From Micromonospora sp. WMMD1120 (GTDB lineage Bacteria > Actinomycetota > Actinomycetes > Mycobacteriales > Micromonosporaceae): a stretch of 64,000 bases of DNA. The position numbers and the translations under genes are program-made. The notes under the pieces are model-generated. The model searched no databases and had not been told where the DNA came from. It saw only the letters and a program-made list of their open reading frames with translations. Shown here piece after piece: positions 42,105 to 49,873 of this stretch; position 1 is the first letter of the stretch, and every line of letters starts with the position of its first letter. Location of the stretch: contig NZ_JARUBO010000005.1 of assembly GCF_029626235.1 (NCBI RefSeq), positions 62,001 to 126,000 of the forward strand, read 5' to 3'.

Positions 42105-42214
42105 ATCGTCAGTCATCCGTCGGCCGAGCCTCAGAATGTTCGTCACCGAATGTGGTGATCCAGGCGGTTACAGCTTCCCGGCGGCGGCTGGTACAACCTG
42201 TAGGGACGGGCAGA

Positions 42215-42682
42215 TCACCTGGCTCCACCGGGCTGCGCCGGATCTGTCGGAGCTGCGGTAATCCCCACTGCGATCGCCCGCAGGGCGTCCGGGGTGAACC
42301 GCTCCGGATCGAGGAGCACGTCGAGAGCCACACCAGGCTCGACCAGCCAGAACGCCTCGGCGGCACCGATGAGGCCGGGTTCCTCGCCGTGCTGAAACCC
42401 CCTCAACGCCCAGTCGGCGGGATCGCGCTCGTGATATTCGGCCAGGAAATCGCGCAATTCGGCGAGGCTGCTCAGGCGATCGCCCCGGAGCACGTGCACC
42501 CGCAGATCGACCCGATGACCGTCCTCGACCTGGCGCTCCCACATTCGGGTGGAGAAACTGACCTCCTCCCACTCGGAGGCGAAATCCGACGCGAGGTCGC
42601 CGACGTCCGGCGGCAGATGACCGATGCGGAAGCCATCCAACTCGCCGCCGTCCCGGGACGCCGGGTCTATCACGACCGTCAT
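42215..42682 (-). CDS. Hypothetical protein, translationally coupled
   Basis: A 155-residue acidic protein (MTVVIDPASRDGGELDGFRI...) of unknown family, with segments LASDFASEWEEVSFSTRMWER, VDLRVHVLRGDRLSSLAELRDFLAEYHERDP and VALDVLLDPERFTPDAL. No signal peptide or membrane segment. The ATG overlaps the upstream stop as ATGA. This stretch is less GC-rich than its surroundings, which hints at recent arrival. Confidence 0.65.
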   Translation of the reverse strand: MTVVIDPASRDGGELDGFRIGHLPPDVGDLASDFASEWEEVSFSTRMWERQVEDGHRVDLRVHVLRGDRLSSLAELRDFLAEYHERDPADWALRGFQHGEEPGLIGAAEAFWLVEPGVALDVLLDPERFTPDALRAIAVGITAAPTDPAQPGGAR

Positions 42683-42981
42683 CCGGCCGCCTCGATTGCA
42701 GCCTCCACCTTGTCCAGATAGTTGAACCACCACTGCCCCTCAGGCATTGGCTTTGCCGAGAGCAGGCTGCCCGCGACGACGAACGCCAAGACCACAGCGT
42801 TCGGGGGTGTGAACCGCTCGGTCAAGGGCTGACCAGCGACAACGGCGTTCATGAAGGAGGCGGCTTCACCCACACTGACGGCTGCCCATGCCTCCATACG
42901 GCTGATCTCCTCAGCCAAAGCATTCACCTGCTGCGGAGTGGGCCTCGCACCGTGCAGGTCGATAAGGATGAAGCCCGACAC
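42679..42981 (-). CDS. Hypothetical protein, first gene of a two-gene unit
   Basis: About 100 residues from GTG 42979 (VSGFILIDLHGARPTPQQVNAL...), with AGAGAGAGC upstream; a longer frame to 43146 lacks support. Contains EEISRMEAWAAVSVGEAASF and ends WWFNYLDKVEAAIEAAG. Unknown family. Coupled to the next gene through ATGA, so the two products may act together, for example as a small effector and partner; this is speculation from gene layout. Confidence 0.55.
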   Translation of the reverse strand: MSGFILIDLHGARPTPQQVNALAEEISRMEAWAAVSVGEAASFMNAVVAGQPLTERFTPPNAVVLAFVVAGSLLSAKPMPEGQWWFNYLDKVEAAIEAAG

Positions 42982-43152
42982 CGCTCTCTCTGCGCGTTGG
43001 ACTCGGGGCCTCGGCAGCACTCTGATCTCGGAAGGCAGGAGACAGACTGCCAGCGCTGGGCGCGACGGCTGATGCTTCGCTTGGTACTGCCGGTCGCAGG
43101 GTGACTCCGGTCGCTGCGGGTGGTTGGTGGGTTGCGCTGCCACCACCCGTGG

Positions 43153-43416
43153 TCAGTTTCCCAGCGCTCGCACCTTGGCGATCGTCTCCTGGACGTGCTG
43201 CTTGGCCGGGTCGCCGCCCTGGGAAGCCTGCGCGAGCGCCTGCCGGTACGAGTCGATCATGCCGACCAGCGGTCCGGCGGCCACGCCCTCCAACGCGCCC
43301 GCGACGAGCGCCCGCGCCTCGGCCGCGTCCTGGGCTGCCGCCGCGGTCTTCGCCTTCGCCTCGTCCAGCTTCTGCGACGCCGCCGCCAACCTCGCGATGA
43401 TCTGTGCCGCGCTCAC
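43153..43416 (-). CDS. DUF6244 family coiled-coil protein
   Basis: An 87-residue, Ala/Gln-rich helical protein from GTG 43414 (VSAAQIIARLAAASQKLDEAK...; GTG 43420 adds two residues) ending QHVQETIAKVRALGN. The pattern, AAQII..L....KLDEAK.KTAAAAQDAAEARALVAGALEG and VGMIDSYRQALAQ, matches the DUF6244 family of Micromonosporaceae. GGGAGGT precedes the start. It resembles small WXG100-like helical hairpins in size, but no WXG motif is present. Confidence 0.75.
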   Translation of the reverse strand: MSAAQIIARLAAASQKLDEAKAKTAAAAQDAAEARALVAGALEGVAAGPLVGMIDSYRQALAQASQGGDPAKQHVQETIAKVRALGN

Positions 43417-43560
43417 GCGCACCTCCCCGTGGTCGACCAGAATCTCCACCGCCGCACCGGCGAAGACCACAAGGGAGAGTACGAGATTCGCGCACCGAGC
43501 GCGACCGCCGCCTTCCCGATCGTCACCGAGCGAGGCAGGCGTGCAGGTCCGCCGAACCCA

Positions 43561-43607
43561 GATCTTGGACACTTTCCGTCTTGCGCTAACGGAAACTGTC
43601 CAAGATC
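43561..43607. repeat. Palindromic element R2 (19-bp arms, 9-nt loop)
   Basis: GATC-to-GATC element of 47 nt; arms 43561-43579 and 43589-43607 with one mismatch. The right arm is identical over 19 nt to that of R1 (25321-25339) and the left differs by one base; the 9-nt loops differ. It lies upstream of the DUF6244 gene. Confidence 0.85.
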
Positions 43608-43689
43608 TCGCGCCACCGACGCGGCGACCCCATCGGGACCAACCGATCGTCGGTCGGGTCGACCAGCGGAGCCCGGGGCCGTCGAACGA

Positions 43690-43863
43690 TCAGCGCTCGG
43701 CCACGAACACACCCACGCCGCCGACGCCCTCCACCAAGCCCTCGATCTTGAGGGCGTTGATGGCTTGGCGAACCACGATCGCCGACACGTCGTGCTGACG
43801 GCACAACTCCGAAGTCGACGGCAGTTTGTCGCGGCCCGGCGGTTCGCGGCGGCGATCACGCGG
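43690..43863 (-). pseudogene. GntR-family winged-helix remnant
   Basis: About 57 codons ending at a stop at 43690 read as the second half of a GntR DNA-binding domain: PPGRDKLPSTSELCRQHDVS, AIVVRQAINALKIEGLVEG, VGGVGVFVAER. The expected first helix and a start codon with ribosome-binding site are missing, and the frame upstream has no GntR character. Probably a decayed regulator. A frameshift from sequencing error cannot be excluded. Confidence 0.6.
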
Positions 43864-44087
43864 TTGGACGTGGTCGTTGCCCGGCTCGCGGTCGGCGGTT
43901 GCCGACTCGACCGGTCGGTGGGGGTGTTGACCGGTGAGGCGACCACGACGCCCACCGTCGGGCCGCAGAGCCGGGCGACGGCCGCGGAGATAGCCCTCGG
44001 CTGCCGGACGGCGAGCGCCCTGGTGGTCCGGCGGGTCCGACGAAGCGGGCGAGGCAGGTCCACACGGGCACTGATGTGGAGGCGACG

Positions 44088-44637
44088 ATGGTGAGTGATC
44101 CGCACGCGGCGCTACGCGGTCTGCTGACGGGACGGATGCGCGGCCACGAGCGGCGGCTGCGCCGGTTTGCCGAGGCGGACTGGCGGCGGTACGCGGACCT
44201 GCTCGCCGGGGCACTGCTGGTGGCGGTGCGGCGGCGGTTCGTGGCCGGGCAGGATCGGGGGCCGGTGATCCGGTTTGTGGCCTCGGTCCGGGGAACGCTA
44301 CGACGCGACCGGGCGCGACGTGGACCCGGCGCTCGCCGAGGCGCTGGTCTGGGCGGCGCTCGGTGAGCGCCCGCCAGCGCCCGACGACGCGGCGGCGTTG
44401 GTCGCGCGGACGGTGCTGCTGCTCGGGCTGCTGGAAGACGAGGGTCTGACCGACAGCAAGGTCGACGAGATCCTGGCGGCCGCCGCCCACGCGGTGGACG
44501 ACTCGGCGCAGGGCGCGGAGTGTCGACAGGTGCACCCGTCGAGACCGATCGCGGGTGAGCGCGAGATCAACACGAGTTCGTGGAAGTCGGGGTATCCCGC
44601 TGGCACGGATACCCCGACTTTATTGATACCGAGTTGA
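44088..44637 (+). pseudogene. Frameshifted hypothetical gene
   Basis: Frame 1 starts at ATG 44088 after GGAGG (MVSDPHAALRGLLTGRMRGH...VIRFVASVR). Near the GGGG run at 44290-44293 the homologous-looking sequence moves to another frame (ERYDATGRDVDPALAEALVWAALGE...LLLGLLEDEGLTDSKVDEILAAAAH). Removing one G would fuse both into one protein of about 180 residues. The final 24 codons and the stop lie inside palindrome E1 (44565-44639), so the original 3' end seems to have been replaced by that element. No family recognised; all-helical. Confidence 0.6.
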
Positions 44638-44639
44638 TC
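44565..44639. repeat. 75-nt palindromic element E1
   Basis: Imperfect palindrome from GATC to GATC: 33-nt arms 44565-44597 and 44607-44639, 9-nt loop. The inner 14 bp (AAGTCGGGGTATCC and complement) and the outer GATCAAC are well paired. E2 at 44919-44993 has the same length and loop and about 71% ungapped identity (53 of 75 by eye). Confidence 0.85.
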
Positions 44640-44676
44640 ACGCCCGAGGCGGGCCGCCGACGCGGCCGGGCTCGCG

Positions 44677-44910
44677 CTAGGCGGCCGGCGGGCCGTTCTG
44701 CGCCCGGTTGATCAGGTCGCGCAGCGGCTTGGTGCCACTGCCGACCATCACACCGGTCACGATGGCGTCCACCCAGACCGCCACCCCGTTCCAGTCTCCG
44801 CCCGCCACGGCGTGCAGCACACAGAACACGCCCGCGCTGGACGCCGCAGTGGCCAGGCCGATTGCGAGGCCCCAGGCGACGATCGTGCGGTTCGCCCTGG
44901 CCCGCGCCAC
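44677..44910 (-). CDS. Small two-helix membrane protein
   Basis: A 77-residue protein (GTG start, VARARANRTIVAWGLAIGLA...) with two hydrophobic helices, IVAWGLAIGLATAASSAGVFCVLHAV and VAVWVDAIVTGVMVGSG, and a basic N-terminus. Size and topology resemble holins or small toxin/antitoxin membrane proteins, but no family is recognised. It is exactly bracketed by elements E1 (38 bp after its stop) and E2 (9 bp before its start). Confidence 0.65.
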   Translation of the reverse strand: MARARANRTIVAWGLAIGLATAASSAGVFCVLHAVAGGDWNGVAVWVDAIVTGVMVGSGTKPLRDLINRAQNGPPAA

Positions 44911-44918
44911 TGTGGCGG

Positions 44919-44993
44919 GATCGACTCGGGTTCCGTAAAGCCGGGCTGTCCCGCCGGCTTGGATGCCCCGATGTCAAGGAAATCGGGTTGATC
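44919..44993. repeat. 75-nt palindromic element E2
   Basis: Second copy of the E1 family: 33-nt arms 44919-44951 and 44961-44993, 9-nt loop CGCCGGCTT, GATC at both ends. It lies between the start of the 77-residue gene and the stop of the coiled-coil membrane protein gene, so it may also end the FtsK operon transcript. Confidence 0.8.
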
Positions 44994-45005
44994 ATGGGAG
45001 GGCGC

Positions 45006-45848
45006 TCAGCGCAGGCCGCGCACCAGCAGCAGGTAGGCGCAGTAGGCCATCGGCACCAGCAGGAAGCAGATCAGGAAACCCAGCGGCAGGTAGCGCGGCG
45101 GGGTGCCGGCCACCATCGCGGGCCGGCCCCACCGGCCCAGCACCAGGTAGCCGGCGAAGAACGCCACCGCCGGCAACCCCGCGCAGATCCACGCGCCGAG
45201 GGTGAACCCGTCCACCAGACCGACCCCGGAGGCCACCACCAGCATCAGCATGAGCACCCCGGCGGCGGTCCCGCAGGCCGCGTAGACGGCGACCGCCCGG
45301 GCCAGCGGCGACCACGTGGGCAGCAGCGCCGGGCGCTGGGCCAGCAGCTCCGCCTGCTGCCCGTGCCGGTCGGCCTCGTCGGCCATCCGCCGGGCCAGCT
45401 CCAGCTCCACCGCCGGGTCGATCGCCGCGCGCTGCGCCGGCACCCCCACGCCCGCCGGGCTCACCGCCGTCGGCAGCGCCAACCGCGTCTCCCCCGCCGG
45501 CAACGGGGGGTACGCCCCGACATCCGACCGCCCTGGCACGCCGGCTGCGCCGTCGAATGCCCCGTGCACCGGTCCGGGGCTCCCAGCGGCGGAAACACCA
45601 CCGGCACCGGGAGCCGGGCCGGGGCCGGTGGCGGCCGGTGGGCCGGGTGGGGGCTGGTCGACACCGATGGCGCGGCCGAGCTGGTCGAGGCGTTGCCCCT
45701 GAGCGGTCAGCCGCTGCTGGAGATAGTCGACCGCCGCGTTCAGGTCACGGCGGCGCGCGGACTCGGCGGCGGCGTGGTGCTCGCCGGCACGACGCTGCTC
45801 GGAGAGCTGTCGGGCCAGCGCCGCGTACTCCTCGAAGGACACCGTCAC
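45006..45848 (-). CDS. Coiled-coil membrane protein of the FtsK operon
   Basis: A 280-residue protein from GTG 45846-45848 (VTVSFEEYAALARQLSEQ), overlapping the FtsK stop as GTGA. Residues about 5-70 are a charged coiled coil (QRRAGEHHAAAESARRRDLNAAVDYLQQRL). A Pro/Gly/Ala-rich linker follows (about 75-165), then a second helical part, ELELARRMADEADRHGQQAELL. Three transmembrane helices form the C-terminus (AVYAACGTAAGVLMLMLVV, ICAGLPAVAFFAGYLVLG, FLICFLLVPMAYCAYLLLV). No known family. It is likely the membrane partner of the ATPase upstream. Confidence 0.75.
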   Translation of the reverse strand: MTVSFEEYAALARQLSEQRRAGEHHAAAESARRRDLNAAVDYLQQRLTAQGQRLDQLGRAIGVDQPPPGPPAATGPGPAPGAGGVSAAGSPGPVHGAFDGAAGVPGRSDVGAYPPLPAGETRLALPTAVSPAGVGVPAQRAAIDPAVELELARRMADEADRHGQQAELLAQRPALLPTWSPLARAVAVYAACGTAAGVLMLMLVVASGVGLVDGFTLGAWICAGLPAVAFFAGYLVLGRWGRPAMVAGTPPRYLPLGFLICFLLVPMAYCAYLLLVRGLR

Positions 45849-48376
45849 CGCTCCCCGTCCGGCTCGTGCCCGTCGCCGACGAACGGGACGATCAGCCGGG
45901 TGCGCTGGTCGTGCCGGTCGATCAGCAGCGCCCGGTCGGCGCGGGGCGTGTAGGTCAGCTCGTGCGCCCCGAGGTGCAGGGCCAGCTCCGCCCCGGGCAC
46001 GTTGAGCGCGACCAGGCAGGCGATGTCGTCGCGGTTCTGGGTGCCGCCGAGGTCGTCGGCGAGCCGGCGCAGCCCGCGCCACCAGCCGAGCAGGTGCAGC
46101 CCGTGCCCGGGGCCCTGACGCAGCACGGTACGCAGGTCGTCAAGGCCGGAGCGGAACGTGCCCGGGTCGGTGGCCCCGAGGACCGGCGCGGCGGCGTCCA
46201 TGCCGAAGACCACCAGGTATTCGCGGCCGGCGGGCTCGGCGGCCAGCGCGGCGATCCGTTCGCGCAGCCCGGCCGCGTCGAGTCGTCCGACACGGTGGCC
46301 GGCGGCGCGCAGCACGGCTTCGGTGTCGTCGGCGACCGGATCGGCGGCGCCGACCAGGCAGGCCAGCTCGAACCGGGCGTCGCCGGGGGTGTGCTGGCGG
46401 GCCAGGCTGAGCGTTGCCGCGCGCAGCACGTCCGCGCCGGCCGGCGCGGTGCCCACCACGGCGAGGTGCCGGCCGGGGGTGGTGTCCATCAGGAACAGCG
46501 CCGTGGTGCCGTGCACGTCGACGGTCCGGCCGACCAGCGCCATCGGGCGTCGCCCGCCGGGGCGCAACCCGGCGAAGGTGGTGTCGTCCTCGATCCGCGC
46601 GGCTTCGTACCCCCTGAAGACCGCTGGCGCCCGCGAGCCCGGCGGACGGGCCTGCCACAGCTCGTGGCGCAGCGCGGCGAGGTCGGCCGCGGCGGCGTGC
46701 GCGTCGGGGAAGCGCAGCACGGTGTCGGCGCCGACCGCGCCGGCGGCGGTGTTGACCACGGCGGAGCCGATCGGAAGGGCCGCGGCGGCGTCGTTGAGCT
46801 GGTCGAGCACGCCGCCGCCACCGGGCAGCGCCACCCGCAGCGCGAACTGCCCGAAGATCGCCTCGGCCCGCCCGTAGAGGGCTTCGATGCCGGTCATGCT
46901 CTGGCTGGCGAGCACCAGGTGGATGCCGTACGAGCGGCCCTTGCGGGCCAGGTCCTCCAGCAGGTCCACCGACTCCCGGGCCAACGCGTCGTTGCCGGCG
47001 AGCAGGACGTGGAACTCGTCGATCACCGCCACGACGCGCGGCAGCGGATTGTCAGGGGGCAGGTCGGCGAGTTTGGTGACGCCGTGCCGTTTGAGCGCGG
47101 TGGCCCGGCGCTGCGCCTCGCGACGCAGCTCGCGGAGCACGGCCAGGCCGTACTCGCGGTCGGACTCGATGCCGACGGCACGGGCGTGCGGCAGCCAGGA
47201 CGGGTCCCGGCCGGTGGGCACGAACTCGCTGAAGCTCACGCCCTCCTTGAAGTCGAGCAGGTAGAGCTGCAACTCGGCGGGCGCGTAGCGGGCGGCCAAC
47301 CCGTACAGGACGTCGAGGAGGAAGACCGTCTTGCCGGCGCCGGTGCGCCCGCCGACCAGCCAGTGTGGGGTGACGTCGTCGAAGGCGAGCGTCAGCGGGG
47401 CGCCGCCGGCCCGGCCGATCACCGTCCGTAGACCGTTGCCGGCGGACTCGGCCCAGCGCCGCTCCGGCAGCAGCTCGCTGAAGGGCAACGCGTCGGCGCG
47501 GCGGGTGGCGGTGCCGAGGTGCTCGGCGAGCGCGCGTACCGAGGCGGGCGGCGGGTCACCGTCGAGCCGCACCGGTGCGGCGAGCCCGCTGCCGTCGGCG
47601 CTGAACGGTGTGCCGGGCGGGTCGCCGACCTGCGCGTACCCCTGGTGGAGCCGGACCGCCGTGGTGCCGCCCAGCGGTGGCGCGCTCTCGCCCGGCACCC
47701 GGGACGGGTGGCCGGCGAGCAGCACGCAGACCGCGGCGGCCGGGCCGGCGTGGGTGAGCGCGGCGAGCCGGGCCAGCTCGCGCGGCGGCGGCGCGGCGGT
47801 GGCGACCACCACCAGCAGCTTCCGCGCGGCGGGCTGACCGTGCTGCGCGGCGCGGGCGTGCTGCTCGGCGGCGTCCAGCAGGGCGACCACCTCGGCCTCC
47901 CCGGTGGCCGGCGGGTCGAGCACCCCGGCGTCGAGCAGGGGACGCAACGGGCCGAACGTGGCGCCGAGCGCGGCGGTGTCGATGCCGGCGACGCGCACCT
48001 GACCGGGTGGCGCGGTGGCGACCAGGCGCAGCACCAGCGCCCGCAGCAGCCCGGCGACCTGCGGGTCCCGGGCGTCGGTGTCCACCGCCAGGTGGTGGCC
48101 GCCGCCGAGCGGAACCAGCACCGGGAAGACACCGTCCGCCGTGGACGCCTCGCCGATCCGCACCGGGGTCGGCTCGTCGGTCAGCGGCGTCGCGCCCGGG
48201 GCCGGTGTGGCCAGCGCGCCGCCGAGGCGGGCGAGACGGGCCACCAGCTCGTCGACGCCGGTCGGGGCGGCGGCGGTCGGTGCCGAGCCGAGCGCGCCAC
48301 GGGCGCTGTCCAGGTGTGCCCGGGCCGCCCGGTGGGAGTTGACCGCCTGCCCGTACGCCGACGCGAGCCTGCCCAC
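45845..48376 (-). CDS. FtsK/SpoIIIE-like ATPase
   Basis: An 843-residue P-loop ATPase. Residues 1-300 form a degenerate alpha/beta module. The active FtsK domain has Walker A VGGRTGAGKTVFLLD (about 342), LLDFKEGVSF, Walker B VVAVIDEFHVLL (about 450) and the sensor LVLASQSM. A second, degenerate P-loop module starts near 640 (LAVVGTAPAGADVL), so the layout resembles multi-domain secretion ATPases such as EccC more than the chromosome pump FtsK; no DNA-tracking gamma domain or N-terminal membrane domain is seen. The transmembrane part may be supplied by the coupled coiled-coil protein. Start is a GTG. Confidence 0.88.
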   Translation of the reverse strand: MGRLASAYGQAVNSHRAARAHLDSARGALGSAPTAAAPTGVDELVARLARLGGALATPAPGATPLTDEPTPVRIGEASTADGVFPVLVPLGGGHHLAVDTDARDPQVAGLLRALVLRLVATAPPGQVRVAGIDTAALGATFGPLRPLLDAGVLDPPATGEAEVVALLDAAEQHARAAQHGQPAARKLLVVVATAAPPPRELARLAALTHAGPAAAVCVLLAGHPSRVPGESAPPLGGTTAVRLHQGYAQVGDPPGTPFSADGSGLAAPVRLDGDPPPASVRALAEHLGTATRRADALPFSELLPERRWAESAGNGLRTVIGRAGGAPLTLAFDDVTPHWLVGGRTGAGKTVFLLDVLYGLAARYAPAELQLYLLDFKEGVSFSEFVPTGRDPSWLPHARAVGIESDREYGLAVLRELRREAQRRATALKRHGVTKLADLPPDNPLPRVVAVIDEFHVLLAGNDALARESVDLLEDLARKGRSYGIHLVLASQSMTGIEALYGRAEAIFGQFALRVALPGGGGVLDQLNDAAAALPIGSAVVNTAAGAVGADTVLRFPDAHAAAADLAALRHELWQARPPGSRAPAVFRGYEAARIEDDTTFAGLRPGGRRPMALVGRTVDVHGTTALFLMDTTPGRHLAVVGTAPAGADVLRAATLSLARQHTPGDARFELACLVGAADPVADDTEAVLRAAGHRVGRLDAAGLRERIAALAAEPAGREYLVVFGMDAAAPVLGATDPGTFRSGLDDLRTVLRQGPGHGLHLLGWWRGLRRLADDLGGTQNRDDIACLVALNVPGAELALHLGAHELTYTPRADRALLIDRHDQRTRLIVPFVGDGHEPDGER

Positions 48377-48474
48377 CCTCTGCCCCCAACGCCTACGGCC
48401 GTCTGGTCCCAGGAACCCTAACGGACACCGGTGGCACCCGGACAGTCCTGCGAGGACGTGTCACAGCGGGTCGG

Positions 48475-49848
48475 TCACGCCGGACCGCAGGCCGCCGGGC
48501 CGGTCGCGTCCGCCACTCCACAACGGAACACCTCGACCGGCGCGGTGGCCACGTCGGGCACCTGCTCCACCCGCATCAGCGCCAGCCGCTTGTCGACCGG
48601 CTCCCCGGAGTCGGGCGTGAACCGGATCAACCCGGCCACCCCCGGGTAGCCCTGGCCGGCGTTCTGCCGCAGCACCTCGGCGTGCACGGCGACCGGGTTG
48701 ACCGACTCCGGTTCCCAGCGTTGCCGCGGGTCGGCGTGTTTCAGCCGGGCGGCGAGGCTCTCCACCGCCCGGATGAGCATCATCGCCGCGTCGTAGGCGA
48801 GGCTGACCCGCTCACCGACCTGCACTTCGGAGTCGGGTCGGCACCGCGGCGGGTCGAGCAGGTCGTCGGCCTGGACCCAGGACAGGAAGCTGGCCCGCGC
48901 GTCGTCGCGCCGGTCCTGGGCTGTCCGCAGCGCGGCGCAGGTGGCCAGGGCCGCCTTGGAGACGTACGTGACGGGCAGGTTGCCGGGCGCGGCGGCGCGC
49001 AGACCGGGGTTGGCCATGTAGCGGTTGGCCGAGTCGTCGGCGACGAGGTGCCGGGGCGGGTTGCCGCCGCACTCGCGCAGCGCCCGCAGGAAATCGTCGA
49101 ACTCGGCCCACCGGCCGGCGTAGAAGAGCAGACCGGCGTAGCCGCACTCGCCGGTCAGCCGCTGCCCGGTGCGCCACTCGTCGAGCCGCGTGATCCGGCT
49201 GCCGAACCGCTGCCGCAGCCCGTCGACGAGGGTGCCCACGTAGAGGTCCTCGGTGAGCGAACTGCCCTCCAACGTCGTGTAGTAGACGTGCGCCTCGTCG
49301 ACCTTGAGCACCTGCGTGGCGTACGCGTCGACCAGCTTCACCTGGTCGGCGTTGGGCGCGGAGATCTGCAGGTAGAGGCGGGAGTTGGCGTCCATCCGGT
49401 CGGCGGAGAGGGTGGGCGCCAGCACCGGCAGCCCGACCTGGTTCAGCTCGCGCAGCGCACGGGCGGTGCTGGTCCGGCTCTCCACCAGCCCGACCACCCC
49501 CAGCACCGTGGGGTCGTCGTGGGCCAGTTCGGCGAGCATCGCCACGGCCCGGTCGGCGTGCACCATCTGGTGGCCGGCGTTGGCGACCACGATCCGCAGC
49601 AACGCGGCGCCGGCGGCGCCGGCCGACTCCTTGAGCAGCGCGTACTGGGCGGTGGCCATGCCCTCCAGCTCCTCCCGCTCGGAGACGTACGACTCCTCGT
49701 CCTTGCGGGTCAGGTTGCCGGTGAGGGTGCCCAGGTAGACCAGGGTGAGGAAGGGCCGCCGCCGGTCGCTGCGCTCCCAGACCTCCTCGGCGGCGCGGTT
49801 CTGCGCGAAGATCCGCCGCTGGACGGTCCGTAGCCGGTGGCGGATTCT
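48475..49848 (-). pseudogene. 3' part of an IS30-split receptor gene (type-1 periplasmic-binding domain)
   Basis: 457 codons open from the IS30 edge to the stop at 48475. After RIRHRLRTVQRRIFAQNRA comes a leucine-binding-protein-like ectodomain: LVYLGTLTG, IVVANAGHQMVHADRAVAMLAEL, VLGVVGLVESRTSTARALRELNQVGLPVLAPTL, and YYTTLEGSSLTEDLYVGTLVDGL. Six or more Cys suggest an exported domain. An internal ATG at 49659 begins MATAQYALLKES but lacks the first strand of the fold, so a functional protein from it is unlikely. Together with 51300-52646 this was a protein of about 900 residues. Confidence 0.8.
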
Positions 49849-49873
49849 TGGGGTCCTCGCAACACCTGATGGT

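Noticed and set aside
45006..48376. Type VII (ESX) secretion locus
   Set aside because: Only the ATPase has an EccC-like layout; WXG100 substrates, EccB, EccD, EccE and mycosin are absent nearby.
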